DNA from: Gnetum montanum
Taxonomy: Eukaryota > Streptophyta > Gnetopsida > Gnetales > Gnetaceae
Direction of reading: 5' to 3'
Length of the DNA: 64,000 nt
Assembly: GCA_015680685.1 (NCBI GenBank)
Contig: MNCI01001077.1
Span: 571,417-635,416, forward strand
The notes beneath the pieces are model-generated. The model ran no database searches and was not told where the DNA came from. It saw nothing but the letters and a program-made list of their open reading frames with translations. Positions 35,471-46,239 of this stretch are shown in pieces (the first letter of the stretch is position 1; each line of letters begins with the position of its first letter). A program made the translations under genes and the position numbers.

Positions 35471-36834
35471 TACTATTCTAATTTTCTAGATGACTATTTT
35501 TGATAATATTCGTGGGGTATCCCACATGATAAATAGATACCACACTAATTGTTTTTCTTTCTCTTAGTACCTTTGCCTATTATTTAATATCTTTCTATCC
35601 TTTTATACTTTAACATTTCTTTATCCTTCCTTTTTCATTCTCTATTATATTCGTAAATATTTCTTTATTTTACCATTTTCCTATGATTTTTCATTATCCA
35701 TTTTGTACATTTTTTTTATTTTTCTTAAAAAATGCAAGGATGAAGTAGTATACAATTCCAATAAGGTGAATATTCCTATATATTATCAAATCAAGAAGGA
35801 TCGATTACATATACAATGAGACCATGTCATCCATCTAGTCATTTTCATTCATAAGAGGTTCTTACCATGGCCATAATGATATTTTTTTCATAATAAAACT
35901 AATAATAAACTTGTAATCATTATGCCTATATAGAAGAGTGAAGAACAATGTAGAAATGAAAAGGATGTGACATCAAGGAGACTTGTGGATTCTCTAGGAC
36001 TACTACTATGACTTCTATCTTGTTATTAAGGGTATATTATTTTCTTGAATTCTAACAAAGAAAATGAAAGTAAGAGTATAATAAGTGCTTTCTTACCATG
36101 TCATTGGAAAGACTTGTTACCCATCCTTGAAGGTAGTTCTCTAGTAAGGAGAAAATAGTAAACATAAAACAAAAGCGCAAAATAAAATTTCTAGGGGTGC
36201 CACTAGAAAGACATGTTACCCATTCCTAAAGCTATGTAGCTTTTCAAAAATCTCAAAAATAAAATGTTTTCTATTAATAAACATTTTCTTTGAACAACAT
36301 GCTAAGGGATAATACTTCTTGCCACAATGGTAGTCTTGTGGTTGTTAGTCTTAGGGATGATAGAATGCAATGTTAATGGATAGTGGTTTGGAGTTTATTT
36401 GAATCTTGGATGGAAAGGCTAATGATGACTTTAATCACATATCACAAATAAGGATTCATTATGCTTATGGTAAGACAACTAATGTTCCAATTTCTGAAAT
36501 GACTTCTAATCCCATTTCAACTCACTAGTATATTTACTCATAATTTTAACACTTTATATAATATAGTGTTATTTTTCAAATTTGGCAATATTAACAAATG
36601 TGTTTTGATAAATAGGTATGTCTTACATTCAACTCCTTGAGTGCCTATGAACACTTATAGGCATGGTCATTCAATGGCACTAATAGCTAAAGCTTGCTTT
36701 GGGAAGGACTTGTATAACTTTTCTACATCATACCTAACTAGAAAATTCACATAATCTTATGTTTTCTAAAATATTCTAACATAAATTTTTACTTGCCATA
36801 AGTTTTATAGTCTGTCCATATGCTAAGAACCCTC
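35471..36834. other. 3' noncoding region of element E
   Basis: AT-rich sequence with long T-rich runs (35560-35720). Athila-type elements commonly have a long region after integrase, which would fit. A short partial duplication occurs near 36100-36240: a stretch with GAAAGACTTGTTACCCAT then CTTGAAGG recurs about 110 bases on. No gene is supported. Confidence 0.4.
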
Positions 36835-38577
36835 TATAGCAACCAGAAACATTAGTGGTTAGAATGGAACACTGAGAGGTTTGCAAGTGCACAACTTTGA
36901 CCTCGTGTCCATGTGAGGGCCTACTAAAGGTAGAGACAAGGTGCCTAGAATGGTCTTGTTGATCAAATAGGGACTTATAGAATGTGATGCTGAAACAATG
37001 CTAAGTGTTTGCATGGTGTTTCATAGTCTCAATGGTTGTGAGCATAGTTAAGGATTTCCACTAAAAAAAAGGTGTCGATGCATCAATATGTGAAAAAATA
37101 GTGAAAAATGCAAATAAAATGCCAAAATGTGAATAGAAATGGCAAACCATGCACAAGAGGAGAGCAAGAGAGAAAGCGACACCACCCCAAATGGGGTTGA
37201 GCGTAAATAACCTCAAATGAGGTAAGAAAGATACACAGTGTACAATAGGTGTAGTAGATAGTGTAGTCATAGTCTCAAGATATCTAGTAGTAAAGAAAAA
37301 CATTCTGCCATGGTGTCTATTCCTATTGCATTGGCCGTTGTAGGGTGTAGTTGACTACAGTGGTCTACAATGCTCTATTGAACTAATTGAATGCCTTACA
37401 TTGCTAGGATGTCAAACTCTTCAAGAATGTCAAATGCCAAAATGCCCAAAATCAAAATTTTTCAAACCCCTAAAATGTATACGACTAGAATATTTATAGG
37501 ACTAGGGTTAGCAAAAAATTTGGATTGGTTGACACATGGCAATGTGACATGGGACTATGCTACATCAAACTATGCTCTCCACTAAAATAAATTGTGTTAT
37601 GCTCTAGTGTGCTCCAATGGACTCTATGAGACTATCATAATATGAATACACTACCAAACTAAATTGTCATGTGCCAAAAAGATCACAATGTGCTTAACAA
37701 CAATGCAAAAAATGCAAGTTTGGAGACTACACTTTGGGACTACACTATCCACTCTATGAAGTGGTGCCATTACAAGTTTTTGGGGAAAGGGGGAAGTGAA
37801 AAATATGTAAATGCTTTTTAAAGGTGTGTTAGAGCTAATGTGAATTCTAATGCTACATTGTGGAGGCCTCTAGAGGTCATTCTAGATGACTACGCTCTAC
37901 ACTTGGGAAGAGCGTAATCCTAGACTTAGAAAAATTCTAGGCCATATGCTAACTACTCTCTAGGGAAGGCTAACTACACTCCAAACTAGGGTCAAGCATA
38001 GTCCTAACACTTAAATTTTTTTTTTCAAAAATCTAGCTTCCAATTGACTATGCTTGACTATGCTTCAAGGCAGTAGAGAGTGTAGTCTTAATAGTTAGAA
38101 AAAACTACAAAAAAGCTAAGCCTTTAGTGCTACCTACACTTGACTATGCTCCTAGGAAATGAAGAGCCTAGTCTCAGCTCTTAGAAAATCCACCAAAAAC
38201 TTTCTTTCATCCCAACTATACTTGACTATGCTCCAATCTAGTGGAGAGCATAGTCTCTACCAAACTACTTCTTCCATGTCAACCAGGATCTACAACTACT
38301 GGATTGACACTTAGGAAAATTTGCAAAACTAACCTTTGGTATTGACTACACTTTCTACTAAGTTGACTATGCTCTAGTGCAATGCAGAGAATAGTCCCAA
38401 CACTTTGGAAAAATTTTAGAAAACCACTCTTTCAATCTAACTACATTGTTCACTAGGTTGACTATGCTCTACTGTAGTGGAGAGCATAGTCCTAGCACTT
38501 AGGAAAAGATTGTCTTATGTTGACACCTAGATAAATTTTTAGTTAAGACATGATAGCCCAAAGTTGGTGGTATTTCA
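36835..38577 (-). repeat. 3' LTR of element G
   Basis: Read on the minus strand it begins TGAAATACC at 38577 and ends GCTATA at 36835. A TATA box (complement of TATTTATAG) lies at about 37490-37498. U3 (37300-38500) holds an array of palindromes with ACTATGCTC and GAGCATAGT arms, for example near 38222-38255 and 38455-38490. The polypurine tract next to it has decayed to a form like AAAAAAGATAGGCCAA. Confidence 0.72.
37300..38500. repeat. U3 palindrome array (ACTATGCTC type), element G LTR
   Basis: Repeated pairs of GACTATGCTC and GAGCATAGTC, spaced about 100-120 bases apart, most with a short TAGTGGA loop region. This is the G-subfamily equivalent of the CTACGCTA array in A and B. Similar boxes recur at 63700-64000 in element F. 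Confidence 0.65.
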
Positions 38578-40218
38578 TTGGCCTATCTTTTTTGATGTCT
38601 AGAGGAGTGGCCCAAGTGACATTGACAAAAAATTACAAAACATCATAGTATGCTTGGCACCAACATCGCTCATCCATACCTAGTCGAATGTCATTTCACT
38701 ATGCTCAACAGTGCTATGGAAAGTGGTATGCAAGGGGTAAAGGATGTAGCCATTATGCTAGGGATAGCAAGAGAGAAAAGGTGCAAAAAGGGTGTTAATA
38801 TGTGGGATGTAGAGCCACCAAGGGTGACCATGCCACTAGTGCGGCTTACCTTTGAAAAGGTTGACCTCTCATTGGAGTGCTCATGAGAGAGTCAAGATGG
38901 ATTCAAAGCCTGAATGATTACAAAATTACAACATGCTTAGAGTGCTTGGGGATGTGCTTTTTTTATTTTTACTCTTTTTCTTGTTTTCATTTTTTCTATG
39001 GGATGACCTTTCTTTGGATTTTGCACAATGCTAACTACTAACTACGAAATGCCTTCCATTGAGTGGACTATGTGCCACTAGGTGGACTCTACTTTGATGC
39101 CTGCAAAACTACATTATATTTATGGAATAGTTGTTTCCTCCCTAGGATGACTTGTGTTACATCTACTTGGGCTTTGACCAGCCAACATTGGCTTCCAATG
39201 AGACAACTTATGTTATGTCTATCTTGGGTTCTACAATTTGGTTCAGAGGGTGCTATGTGGTCACAACAGGTATGTGTTAGAGGGATTTCAAATTTTAATT
39301 ATGTGAGGAAATTCAAGGGGATTGGGACATAGAGATAGGTGTAGATAGGATGTAATGAGGTAGTAGAGATGTGCACTCTTGAGAGGCCCAACTAGTCCAG
39401 TCATTCACATTAGAGTGATGTGGTGACTTGCTATAGTAGTAAGATCCATATTTCGATGATCACCTTGGGGCTTCATCCTACAAACAAGACTCTAAAAAGA
39501 CAAGAAAATCACAGAACATGAAATGCAGGTAAAATATCAAGGGCAATGATGTTGTGAGTGCTCCAAAGTTTGAAGCAATGAAAAGTGTCTAGAAGACCAA
39601 AAAAAAGCCTAGGGGTGATAATGCTACAAATGCTCCAAAGGATACATTAATGGTAAGTGCTCAAGAAACTAGAAAAATGTTGCAAGGTAATGATGTTGTA
39701 GGTGCTCAAGAGCTCACAATGATGACAAGAGCTTAAAAAATTAGTGAAATGGTAGGGGTCCATGATGTTGTAGGTGCTCCCACACTTGAGTAATTAAAAA
39801 ATGTCAAGGGGTCATAATGCTACAAACACTCCAAAGGCCAAGCCGATGGCCAGTACTCCATTTTAGAACTACAATATCCCCAACCATGTGATGCAGAGCA
39901 GTGGGTAGGGAGGGTAGGAGGAGTTAAAATTATTTCACTCGCTAGCTAATAGAACTATGCATGATTGATGAAATACCTAGTTTAAGATCTTGGTAGACCA
40001 TCTTGGACTGTTGCGTGCTAGTTTATTGTTATAGCGGATGTGTGCTAGTTTATGTTAGTTTAATGTCATGACCCAAGGACAAAGGTTATGATAGTTTAAA
40101 TTCATGGTGAAAAAGTGTTTTTATATGCTCGTTTAACATCATAAAAAATAGATGTTATGTAATATTATAATCATAGTAGACTTGTTGTGCTAGTTTATAG
40201 TCATAGTAGACTTTTTCT
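38578..40218 (-). other. 3' region of element G with tandem repeats
   Basis: The stretch 38578-38700 aligns with 45172-45290 of element B. From 39480 to 39880 there are about five units of roughly 70 bases with GATGTTGTAGGTGCTC or AATGCTACAAATGCTCC. From 39960 to 40218 CTAGTTTAA-type boxes recur, as at 45830-46200 in B. Around 38650-38890 there is an open stretch on the plus strand that I judge to be chance. Confidence 0.5.
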
Positions 40219-41517
40219 TGAAACACCACAAAATTTTGGGTCTTAGCATCATGACTACAATTTTTGCTAAGTGTCAAAATGCTGGCACTTTACCCAAATT
40301 TTTCCAAAGTGTTGGGTGTAGTTAGCTCCAACTGCTAGATTTGAAAAAAATCTCTAAGTGTCAAAACAATGGCACTTTCTACACCCTATCACACTGCATA
40401 GCATAGTGCAGCATAGCACCCTATTACACTATGTAGCATAGTGCACCGTAGCACATCTATCATGTTGTGTAGCATAGTATAGCATAGCATCCTATTATGT
40501 TGTGTAGCATAGTGCAGCATAGCACCCTATTATGCTATGTAGCATAGCATCATATCTACTATAGCATAGCACCCTGTTTACTACAGCATAGCACCATGTC
40601 TAGTACAACATAGCACCATGTCTACTGCACCATATTACCCTATCTGTTGTAGTGTAGCATCCTATCTACTCTAGTGTAGCACCCTATCCATCATTACAAC
40701 TAGCATCCCATGTCCCGCACATAACATGAGACAAGTGTGGTCCCACCCATCACACTACCACATGGTACTTGATCTACAGTTTGGACTAACCCTCTTTTGA
40801 AGAGGAAAGGGAGGAGGGTGGATTCCATTCTTTCCAATAAGGCAGTTGGCACTTCCATTTGGCATTTGATACTTTGGCATCTCGGCACTTAGCTCTGTGG
40901 GTGAATGAGACCTAGAGGACAATACACTGGTAGAGAGGCATAGCTACATTGCATGGTACACTACATCCCCATTGCAGCCCTATAGAACATTACATGGTAC
41001 GCTATGGCTACTAACTTGGTAGGCACAATTCATCATAGTGAGCACTAGAATTCATGCTCCAACACCACCAAGGTTGAGACTACGTTCCCACTACACCTAT
41101 TGTACACTTTGTACCTTTTGAGACCCTTTGTGAATTATCTATGCTCTTTCTTTTAGAGTGGTGCACTTCTGTTCTCAACATCTGTTACATTTTTCAAGAA
41201 TTTCTCTTTGGAATTTAACATAACACTTATATTTTCTCACTTTTTCATACCTATTTGCATGTTCATGTCACTGTTTTCAGGCTAGGACACCCTGCTATGC
41301 TCTAGCTTATGCAGACTCAATGCTCGCATGTAATGTAGTACAAACCCTTCTCAAACATGGTTTTTTTAACACCACATATGTCCCTATCTGATTGAATAGA
41401 CCAGTCAAGGTACCCCATTTCCATTTTCTCTAGCATGTCCCTCACACAGATTTGGGGTTAGGCTGTACACCCAGCAACCTCTCAATGTTCCATCCATCGA
41501 CATTTTTGGATGTCATA
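40219..41517 (+). repeat. 5' LTR of element D
   Basis: It begins TGAAACACCAC and ends GTCATA just before the primer-binding-like site. Its last 130 bases align with the reverse complement of the LTR of A. U3 (40380-40700) is a dense array of CATAGCATAGTGCAGCATAGC-like words in units of about 40 bases. I found no clear TATA box. Confidence 0.75.
40380..40700. repeat. U3 repeat array (TAGCATAGTGCAGCATAGC type), element D LTR
   Basis: About eight near-tandem units of 25-45 bases containing ATAGCATAG and CACCCTATxxxxCT. The boxes are related to the palindromic U3 arrays of the other LTRs but here lie almost head to tail. Confidence 0.7.
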
Positions 41518-41522
41518 GTTTT

Positions 41523-41541
41523 TGGCACTAGAAGGAGGGCC
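41523..41541 (+). promoter_or_regulatory. Primer-binding-like site, element D
   Basis: TGGCACTAGAAGGAGGGCC lies five bases after the LTR end and is identical to the sites of A and B, although the LTRs differ. The tRNA is unassigned. Confidence 0.7.
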
Positions 41542-42287
41542 TTTCTCTATGTCCTTTCTGTGTGCCATGGGTAATCATGCATGTTGTTTGTACCCTATTA
41601 CCAGTAACCTACTAACATTGATGTGACACCCTTGTGATTGTCTATGCACCTAGTGTTGCAGATTGGTTGCCATAGAAATTCCTCTGGAACCCTGTAGGAT
41701 GAAATCCCTAAACTATCTACTGAGCTATGCTGCCTATCTACTGTGTTACGCTACCTACATCCTGTGTAGCATAGCAACCCTGTCAATGTAGTAGTTCCCA
41801 GACTATCTATTGTGTTACGTTGCCTATCTACTGTGTTACATAGTGTGTCTACTATGTCATGCTACTTGTGTCTTGTGAGGTGTAGAGATCCTATCCATGT
41901 AGCAGTCTTTCAGCATAGCAGGTGTAACAGTGAGGATAACTAGCATAGATGTGACACCCCTGTGGTTATCTACACACCACATTATGCTTCCTACATTCTG
42001 CATAGTGTAGTGAATCTATCAATATAGTAGTCCCCAACCTTTCTACTATGTTACACTACCTATGTCCTATGTAGTGTAGCAGTCCCTCTTAGTGGTGCAA
42101 GCTCTGACATAGTGAGTGTAGTACCAGATTTGTCCATTTTTCATAGTTTTCTAATTGAACATTTTTTTTATATTTTTGTACTTAGCCATTTTCTTACATT
42201 TTTCTACTATTGACACACTTAGTGATTTTCTTGTAGTTTTTAGAGTTATCCATTTTCTACAAACAACAACTCTCACAACCCAATCTA
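41542..42287 (+). other. Leader of element D with repeat units
   Basis: Boxes such as GTGACACCCTTGTGATTGTC (41621) and GTGACACCCCTGTGGTTATC (41949) recur and match the leader repeats of A (12120-13000) in reverse complement. Between them, words like CTACTGTGTTACGCTACC repeat several times. No gene is seen. Confidence 0.55.
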
Positions 42288-43611
42288 TGAATATGAATCT
42301 AGATCAACCTTCCAAATTGGTGTCTAACACATTTGACACTATAATCCAGCCAAAGCATGATGCACTAAGCCATGAAAAATATAATTTTTTATGCCAAAAT
42401 ACAAGCAAGATTACTAGTGGATTACCTTGATTTGGAGGTAAAACAAGACTATGAACGAGTCCACCAAAACAGACGAGAGTACAACCCCTTCTTGTTTGAC
42501 ATAATCCCACTCATGGAGTCCTACCACCAGTTGTTATCCCAACTCATCCATGAAAATAAGCATGATGCAAGGACAACCTACGAGGAAGCCTCACAAAAAG
42601 AGGAAGATGAGTTCGAGGCCTACTCCAAACATGAGAGCCACCCTTACACCATCTTCCAACAATCACTCCCTAGTATAATCCCTCCTTGGTTTAGTCCACC
42701 CATTCTCTTCGAGATGGTGACCATGCCAATTGAACCTTCCTCTCAAGCAACTAATGCATTTTCCCAACATTATGCTCATGCAGGGGCCACCTCCTAGCCT
42801 TAGATAGCTTAGGCATCCTACATTCCACCTATCTCATTGGCGTCTATGGTCTCCATCCAACCCACTCATGTGTGGCCTACTTCGATCACTATGTCCATCG
42901 CTCAAAAAACACATAAAAAAATGTCTACTATGACTTTAAAATAGAAAAAAATATCTACTACGAAATTAAACTAGCAACAACCATCCACTACGATGTTAAA
43001 CTAGCAACAACTTTCTGCTACAACATTAAACTAGAAAACTCCACAACCAACAATTCAATCCTATGCTATGCAACCAACACAAGCCCAACCAATGCAACCA
43101 ACCAGCACATCTTCAAGCTTGTATCAGGCATTCTAGCTGCTCCAAAGCCTGATGGAGGAGATCAAACAACTCAAGGCTACCTCCTATGACATCATCAAGG
43201 TGATGGACTTCTACCGAGATGATCCCATAAGTCCTATGATACCACCTCTAACTCTCCCAACTAGGGTCTAGCTGCCTCAATTCACCAAGTACAATGGTGA
43301 AGGGGATCCTAATGCACACTTGATCATATTTCAATCTGAGTGCCTACTCTTTCAAGCTTGGCCACATACCATCATGTAGGTGTTCCCCATGTCACTCACA
43401 AACAAGGCCTTAGATTGGTATCATGCACTACCCAAGGCATCAATCTCCTCTTTGAAGGATCTAATATGCAAGTTTGTGACATGCTTCAGGTACAACCTAA
43501 AGCTTGAAGCAATCCTCAACCAACTCATGCAAGTTAAGCAGGGGCCTCTAGAGCCCATGCCAAAATTCCTTCAATTTTGGAATGCTAGATTTAGTGAAAT
43601 GAGTGAACCCC
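42288..43611 (+). pseudogene. Element D gag (truncated, frameshifted)
   Basis: It starts around 42288 (MNMNLDQP). HEKYNFLC matches HEHYSFLC of A and B. A frameshift near 42400 moves the frame, which continues with FLFDIIPLMESYHQLLSQL. The linker holds four CTAGTTTAA-type repeats (42925-43035), then the capsid follows from about 43200: MDFYRDDPISPM, KYNGEGDPNAH, ALDWYHALPKAS and NQLMQVKQGPLEP. It ends at 43611 where an opposite LTR begins. Because this capsid block has few stops, it is the best-preserved gag fragment here. Confidence 0.82.
42925..43035. repeat. Four CTAGTTTAA-type repeats inside gag of element D
   Basis: Units of about 39 bases read approximately ACTACGATGTTAAACTAGCAA. In the gag frame each contains a TAG stop, so this gag cannot be read through unless these stops arose later. 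The same unit, reverse complemented, occurs after integrase in B. Confidence 0.6.
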
Positions 43612-45171
43612 TGTAACGATGGAAAATGTTGGTAGCTGGAAATACCAAACAAAAATCCGTGTACATAGTCTTAACCATGGATCTGTGTGAGGGCCGTGCT
43701 GGAAGAAACGAATCCACGGTGCCCTGAACGATCTTGTCAATCAGACAGGGACTTACTCAATCAGTAAATCAATGAATATTGTAGATATCCTGTGGAATAA
43801 TCTACATTGTTTTAATTGCCAAAGGAGAATAAAACAATGTAGATAATAACAACATCAAAACAATAGGAAGGATCGAATTTAAGGAAAATGCGTAATTCCA
43901 AGATCTGTACTTTGACCCAAAAACTGGGTATATTGCATACAAATTTCCAATGGAAAAGCTCCACTTATCTTGTGTGAAGCATACACAAAATAACAAGAAA
44001 ACTGTTCAACAACGAGTATAGAATGGAGTTCAATCTACCTCGTAAGCTAGAGATGGGATGCAAGGAAAGTTAAGCTTTGACATCTATTGATCAAATGTTT
44101 TTGATCAATGAACCTTACAAACTACACCAGATAATCTCTCGATCTCTGATCTGCTCTTTTTGCCTTTGGTAGTCTCTACTCAAAGATGTCAATGATCACC
44201 AATGGAGAGAGTTATGTTTTCTCCAAAGGATTGATTGCTCCTGCTGCAAAATGCTCAAGCAAAATGTCTTCTGTCTCTGCTAAAAGGTGATGCTGCCAAA
44301 AGTTACAGATGCTGCCCAGGGGTCCCTTTGTTTCTTCGCCCACTGGAGTATTTATAAGTTCGACAACATATGGAGAAAGCATGGCACTGATGACACGTGT
44401 CTCGAACCTTCAAAATACTGTTGACTTGACCAACTTTGCGTTGAAACTGGCTATGTTGCGTCATATTGCAATGTGCGCTGTTGATGCTTTTGCTGAAGAT
44501 GCTTCATGATTACGCACAATACACTTATCAGCATATTGTGTGTGTGGATAGAAAATGCATAACTACTTTAACTAGCTTTACGTTGTGTTACACTCGTTTA
44601 CGCTGCGTCGCATGGTGGAGCGTAATAGAGCATGGGAGTAGTTGATGCCAGCTGTTTCACGCTTATTTACACCACAAAGCATAATAGAGCATAAAAAATG
44701 GTTAACTTTACAACGAATTATGCTTGTCCACGCTGTGTAGCGTAATAAGCGTAAAGTGACCAATCTGCAAAGGAAAGAAGTCAATCTGCAACTCTTCCTT
44801 GTACCCTGACTTTGTCTTCTTTGAAGCTCGTTACGCTGCTCTACGTAACGAAGCGTAAACTCGGCTCTGAGCAAAAGACTTAGCCGCATATGCGACAAGT
44901 TTTAAGCTTTAATCTTGGTCAAAACTGGCGAAGTAAGTTGCTTTCTGATATTAGGCTACGCTAAACAGAATTACGCTGAGATACATTACGCTCTATTGCA
45001 TAATGCAGCGTAAAGAGAGAAAACAAAGTAAGTTTAAAATCTGTGAGAAACTCAGAGACTTGATGCTGCGCATCTCTTTGCTTTGTTTTGTCTTCTGAAT
45101 TATTGTCACAAACCTCCACCCGAATCGTGAATCCTCGCTTGAGGCCGATTCACGATTTCTATGGTATTTCA
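43612..45171 (-). repeat. LTR at the 3' end of element B (younger subfamily)
   Basis: Read on the minus strand it begins TGAAATACCATAG at 45171 and ends CGTTACA at 43612, a clean TG...CA structure. A TATA box (complement of TATTTATAAG) is at about 44349-44358. U3 (44575-45010) has palindromes with TTACGCT and AGCGTAA arms. It retains many CpG sites, unlike the other LTRs. It is clearly related to but distinct from the LTRs of A and B. Confidence 0.8.
44575..45010. repeat. U3 palindrome array (TTACGCT/AGCGTAA type)
   Basis: Inverted pairs occur near 44578-44625, 44660-44695, 44728-44756, 44829-44860 and 44955-45015, each with a TTACGCT or TTTACGCT arm and an AGCGTAA arm. This is the counterpart of the U3 arrays in the other LTRs but with its own core sequence. 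Confidence 0.65.
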
Positions 45172-45184
45172 ATGGCCCCTCTTT
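45172..45184 (-). promoter_or_regulatory. Polypurine tract next to the 43612-45171 LTR
   Basis: On the minus strand AAAGAGGGGCCAT directly precedes the LTR start TGAAATACC. It is identical to the tract of element C at 29563-29575. Confidence 0.8.
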
Positions 45185-46239
45185 GTTGACGGTTAGAGGG
45201 CTTACCCGAAAGATGTCGACAAAGAATACGAAACACCGGATAGGTAGAAGTACGAACAAAATTCATCCATGGTCACTCAACTGTCACCCTGTCAACATAG
45301 AGATCCATGGTTACCTCCTGGTGCCCAAAGCATAAAGGCCAGCAATGGCCTTGGCAGCACTGTCGTGGAGGAGTTAGCGTTGAAGGCACCAGGAGTTACT
45401 GTGAGTGTAGATGCTCTGGAATCCCTACCAAAGGCATGCATTCTCAATTCAGCTATGGGATTAGCTACCACATAACTAAAAATCATTTGAGCCTAGGTAT
45501 TGGCAAGGAGCTGGTGGGTAACAATATTTTGGCTAGGCCACAATACTGCTAGAACTCCAACAGTGGGCACTAGCCAATGAACTACTATTAAGGCGATGGG
45601 CTGTGGTGAAGGTAGGTCTAGAGGACCAGTGCGACATCATACGACATCTCTGGAGGATCAGCATGATGCCAAGGATGGTGACGTTGCATACATTCCAGAT
45701 CATGTTCCCACTAGATCATGAACCGTGTTCTAGAGCTGCAACATCCCACCCCCACGTTGGCACTATGCATGCTCATTCGATGTGTACTTGACGAAAATGC
45801 ATGCTAGGGACATGACACAAACCTATTTTAAGGTCTTGGTAGATGGTGCACTGGTTTAGGGTCCCAGTGGATTGCTATGCTTTTTTAAGGTCCGAGCAGA
45901 TTGCACATGCCAGTTTAGCATCATAGTGGATGTGTCATACTAGTTTATAGTCATAGCGAATTAACTATGCGAGTTTTACATAATAGCAGATGGTTGTCAC
46001 CAGTTTAATGTTGTAGTGGATGCTACTTGATGTTGTTTCCAGTTTATTATCGTAGTAGATGCTACTCAATGCCACTAGTTTAACATCTTTGTGGACGGTG
46101 CTTGATTCCACTAGTTTAATATCTTTGTGGACTATGCTCGATGTCCCTAGTATAAAATCTTTGCAGATGGTACTTGATGTCACTAGTTTAATGTCATTGC
46201 AAATGTTGATCGATGTCTTCATGCTTCAGATGTGCTATG
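45185..46239 (-). other. 3' region of element B with CTAGTTTAA-type repeats
   Basis: 45185-45300 aligns with the region next to the LTRs of C and G. 45830-46200 is a run of about nine units of roughly 40 bases, such as CTAGTTTAATATCTTTGTGGA. On the minus strand 45965-46222 is open and encodes repeated HKDVKLV-like words in the frame around the integrase end. Around 45300-45480 open stretches on either strand look like chance. Confidence 0.55.

Larger units (their letters stand above)
31108..36834 (+). mobile_element. Element E: Athila-like Ty3/gypsy fragment, heavily decayed
   Basis: A different gypsy lineage from A to D: the RT box is of FMDDF type, and the RNase H block WLIILQEFDI with a nearby KKGMENVVVDHL motif is typical of plant Athila-like pol. 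It is bounded on the left by the LTR of C and on the right by the LTR of G, and its own LTRs are not visible. It is the oldest-looking sequence here, with stop codons every few tens of residues. Confidence 0.65.
36835..40218 (-). mobile_element. Element G: 3' LTR and 3' region, interrupted by element D
   Basis: On the minus strand this is a 3' region (40218-38578) followed by the 3' LTR (38577-36835). The sequence beside the LTR aligns with that beside the 43612-45171 LTR. The rest of the element is not visible because element D begins at 40219 inside its CTAGTTTAA repeat region. Confidence 0.65.
40219..43611 (+). mobile_element. Element D: 5' LTR, leader and gag of a Tat-like element
   Basis: Plus-strand order is 5' LTR (40219-41517), primer-binding-like site (41523-41541), repeat-rich leader and gag (42288-43611). 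It is cut off in the middle of the capsid domain by an LTR in opposite orientation at 43612. Its protease and pol are not found elsewhere in the window. It sits in the 3' region of element G. Confidence 0.8.

Noticed and set aside
38650-38886. Possible small gene on the plus strand in element G
   Set aside because: The region aligns with the noncoding 3' region of B; no motif and not conserved as a frame.
42925-43035. Coding repeat peptide in gag of D
   Set aside because: In the gag frame each unit has a TAG; other frames read a repeat peptide but do not connect with the capsid.
45269-45552. Overlapping open frames near the 3' end of B
   Set aside because: Three overlapping frames on both strands in a GC-richer noncoding region; no domain or conservation.
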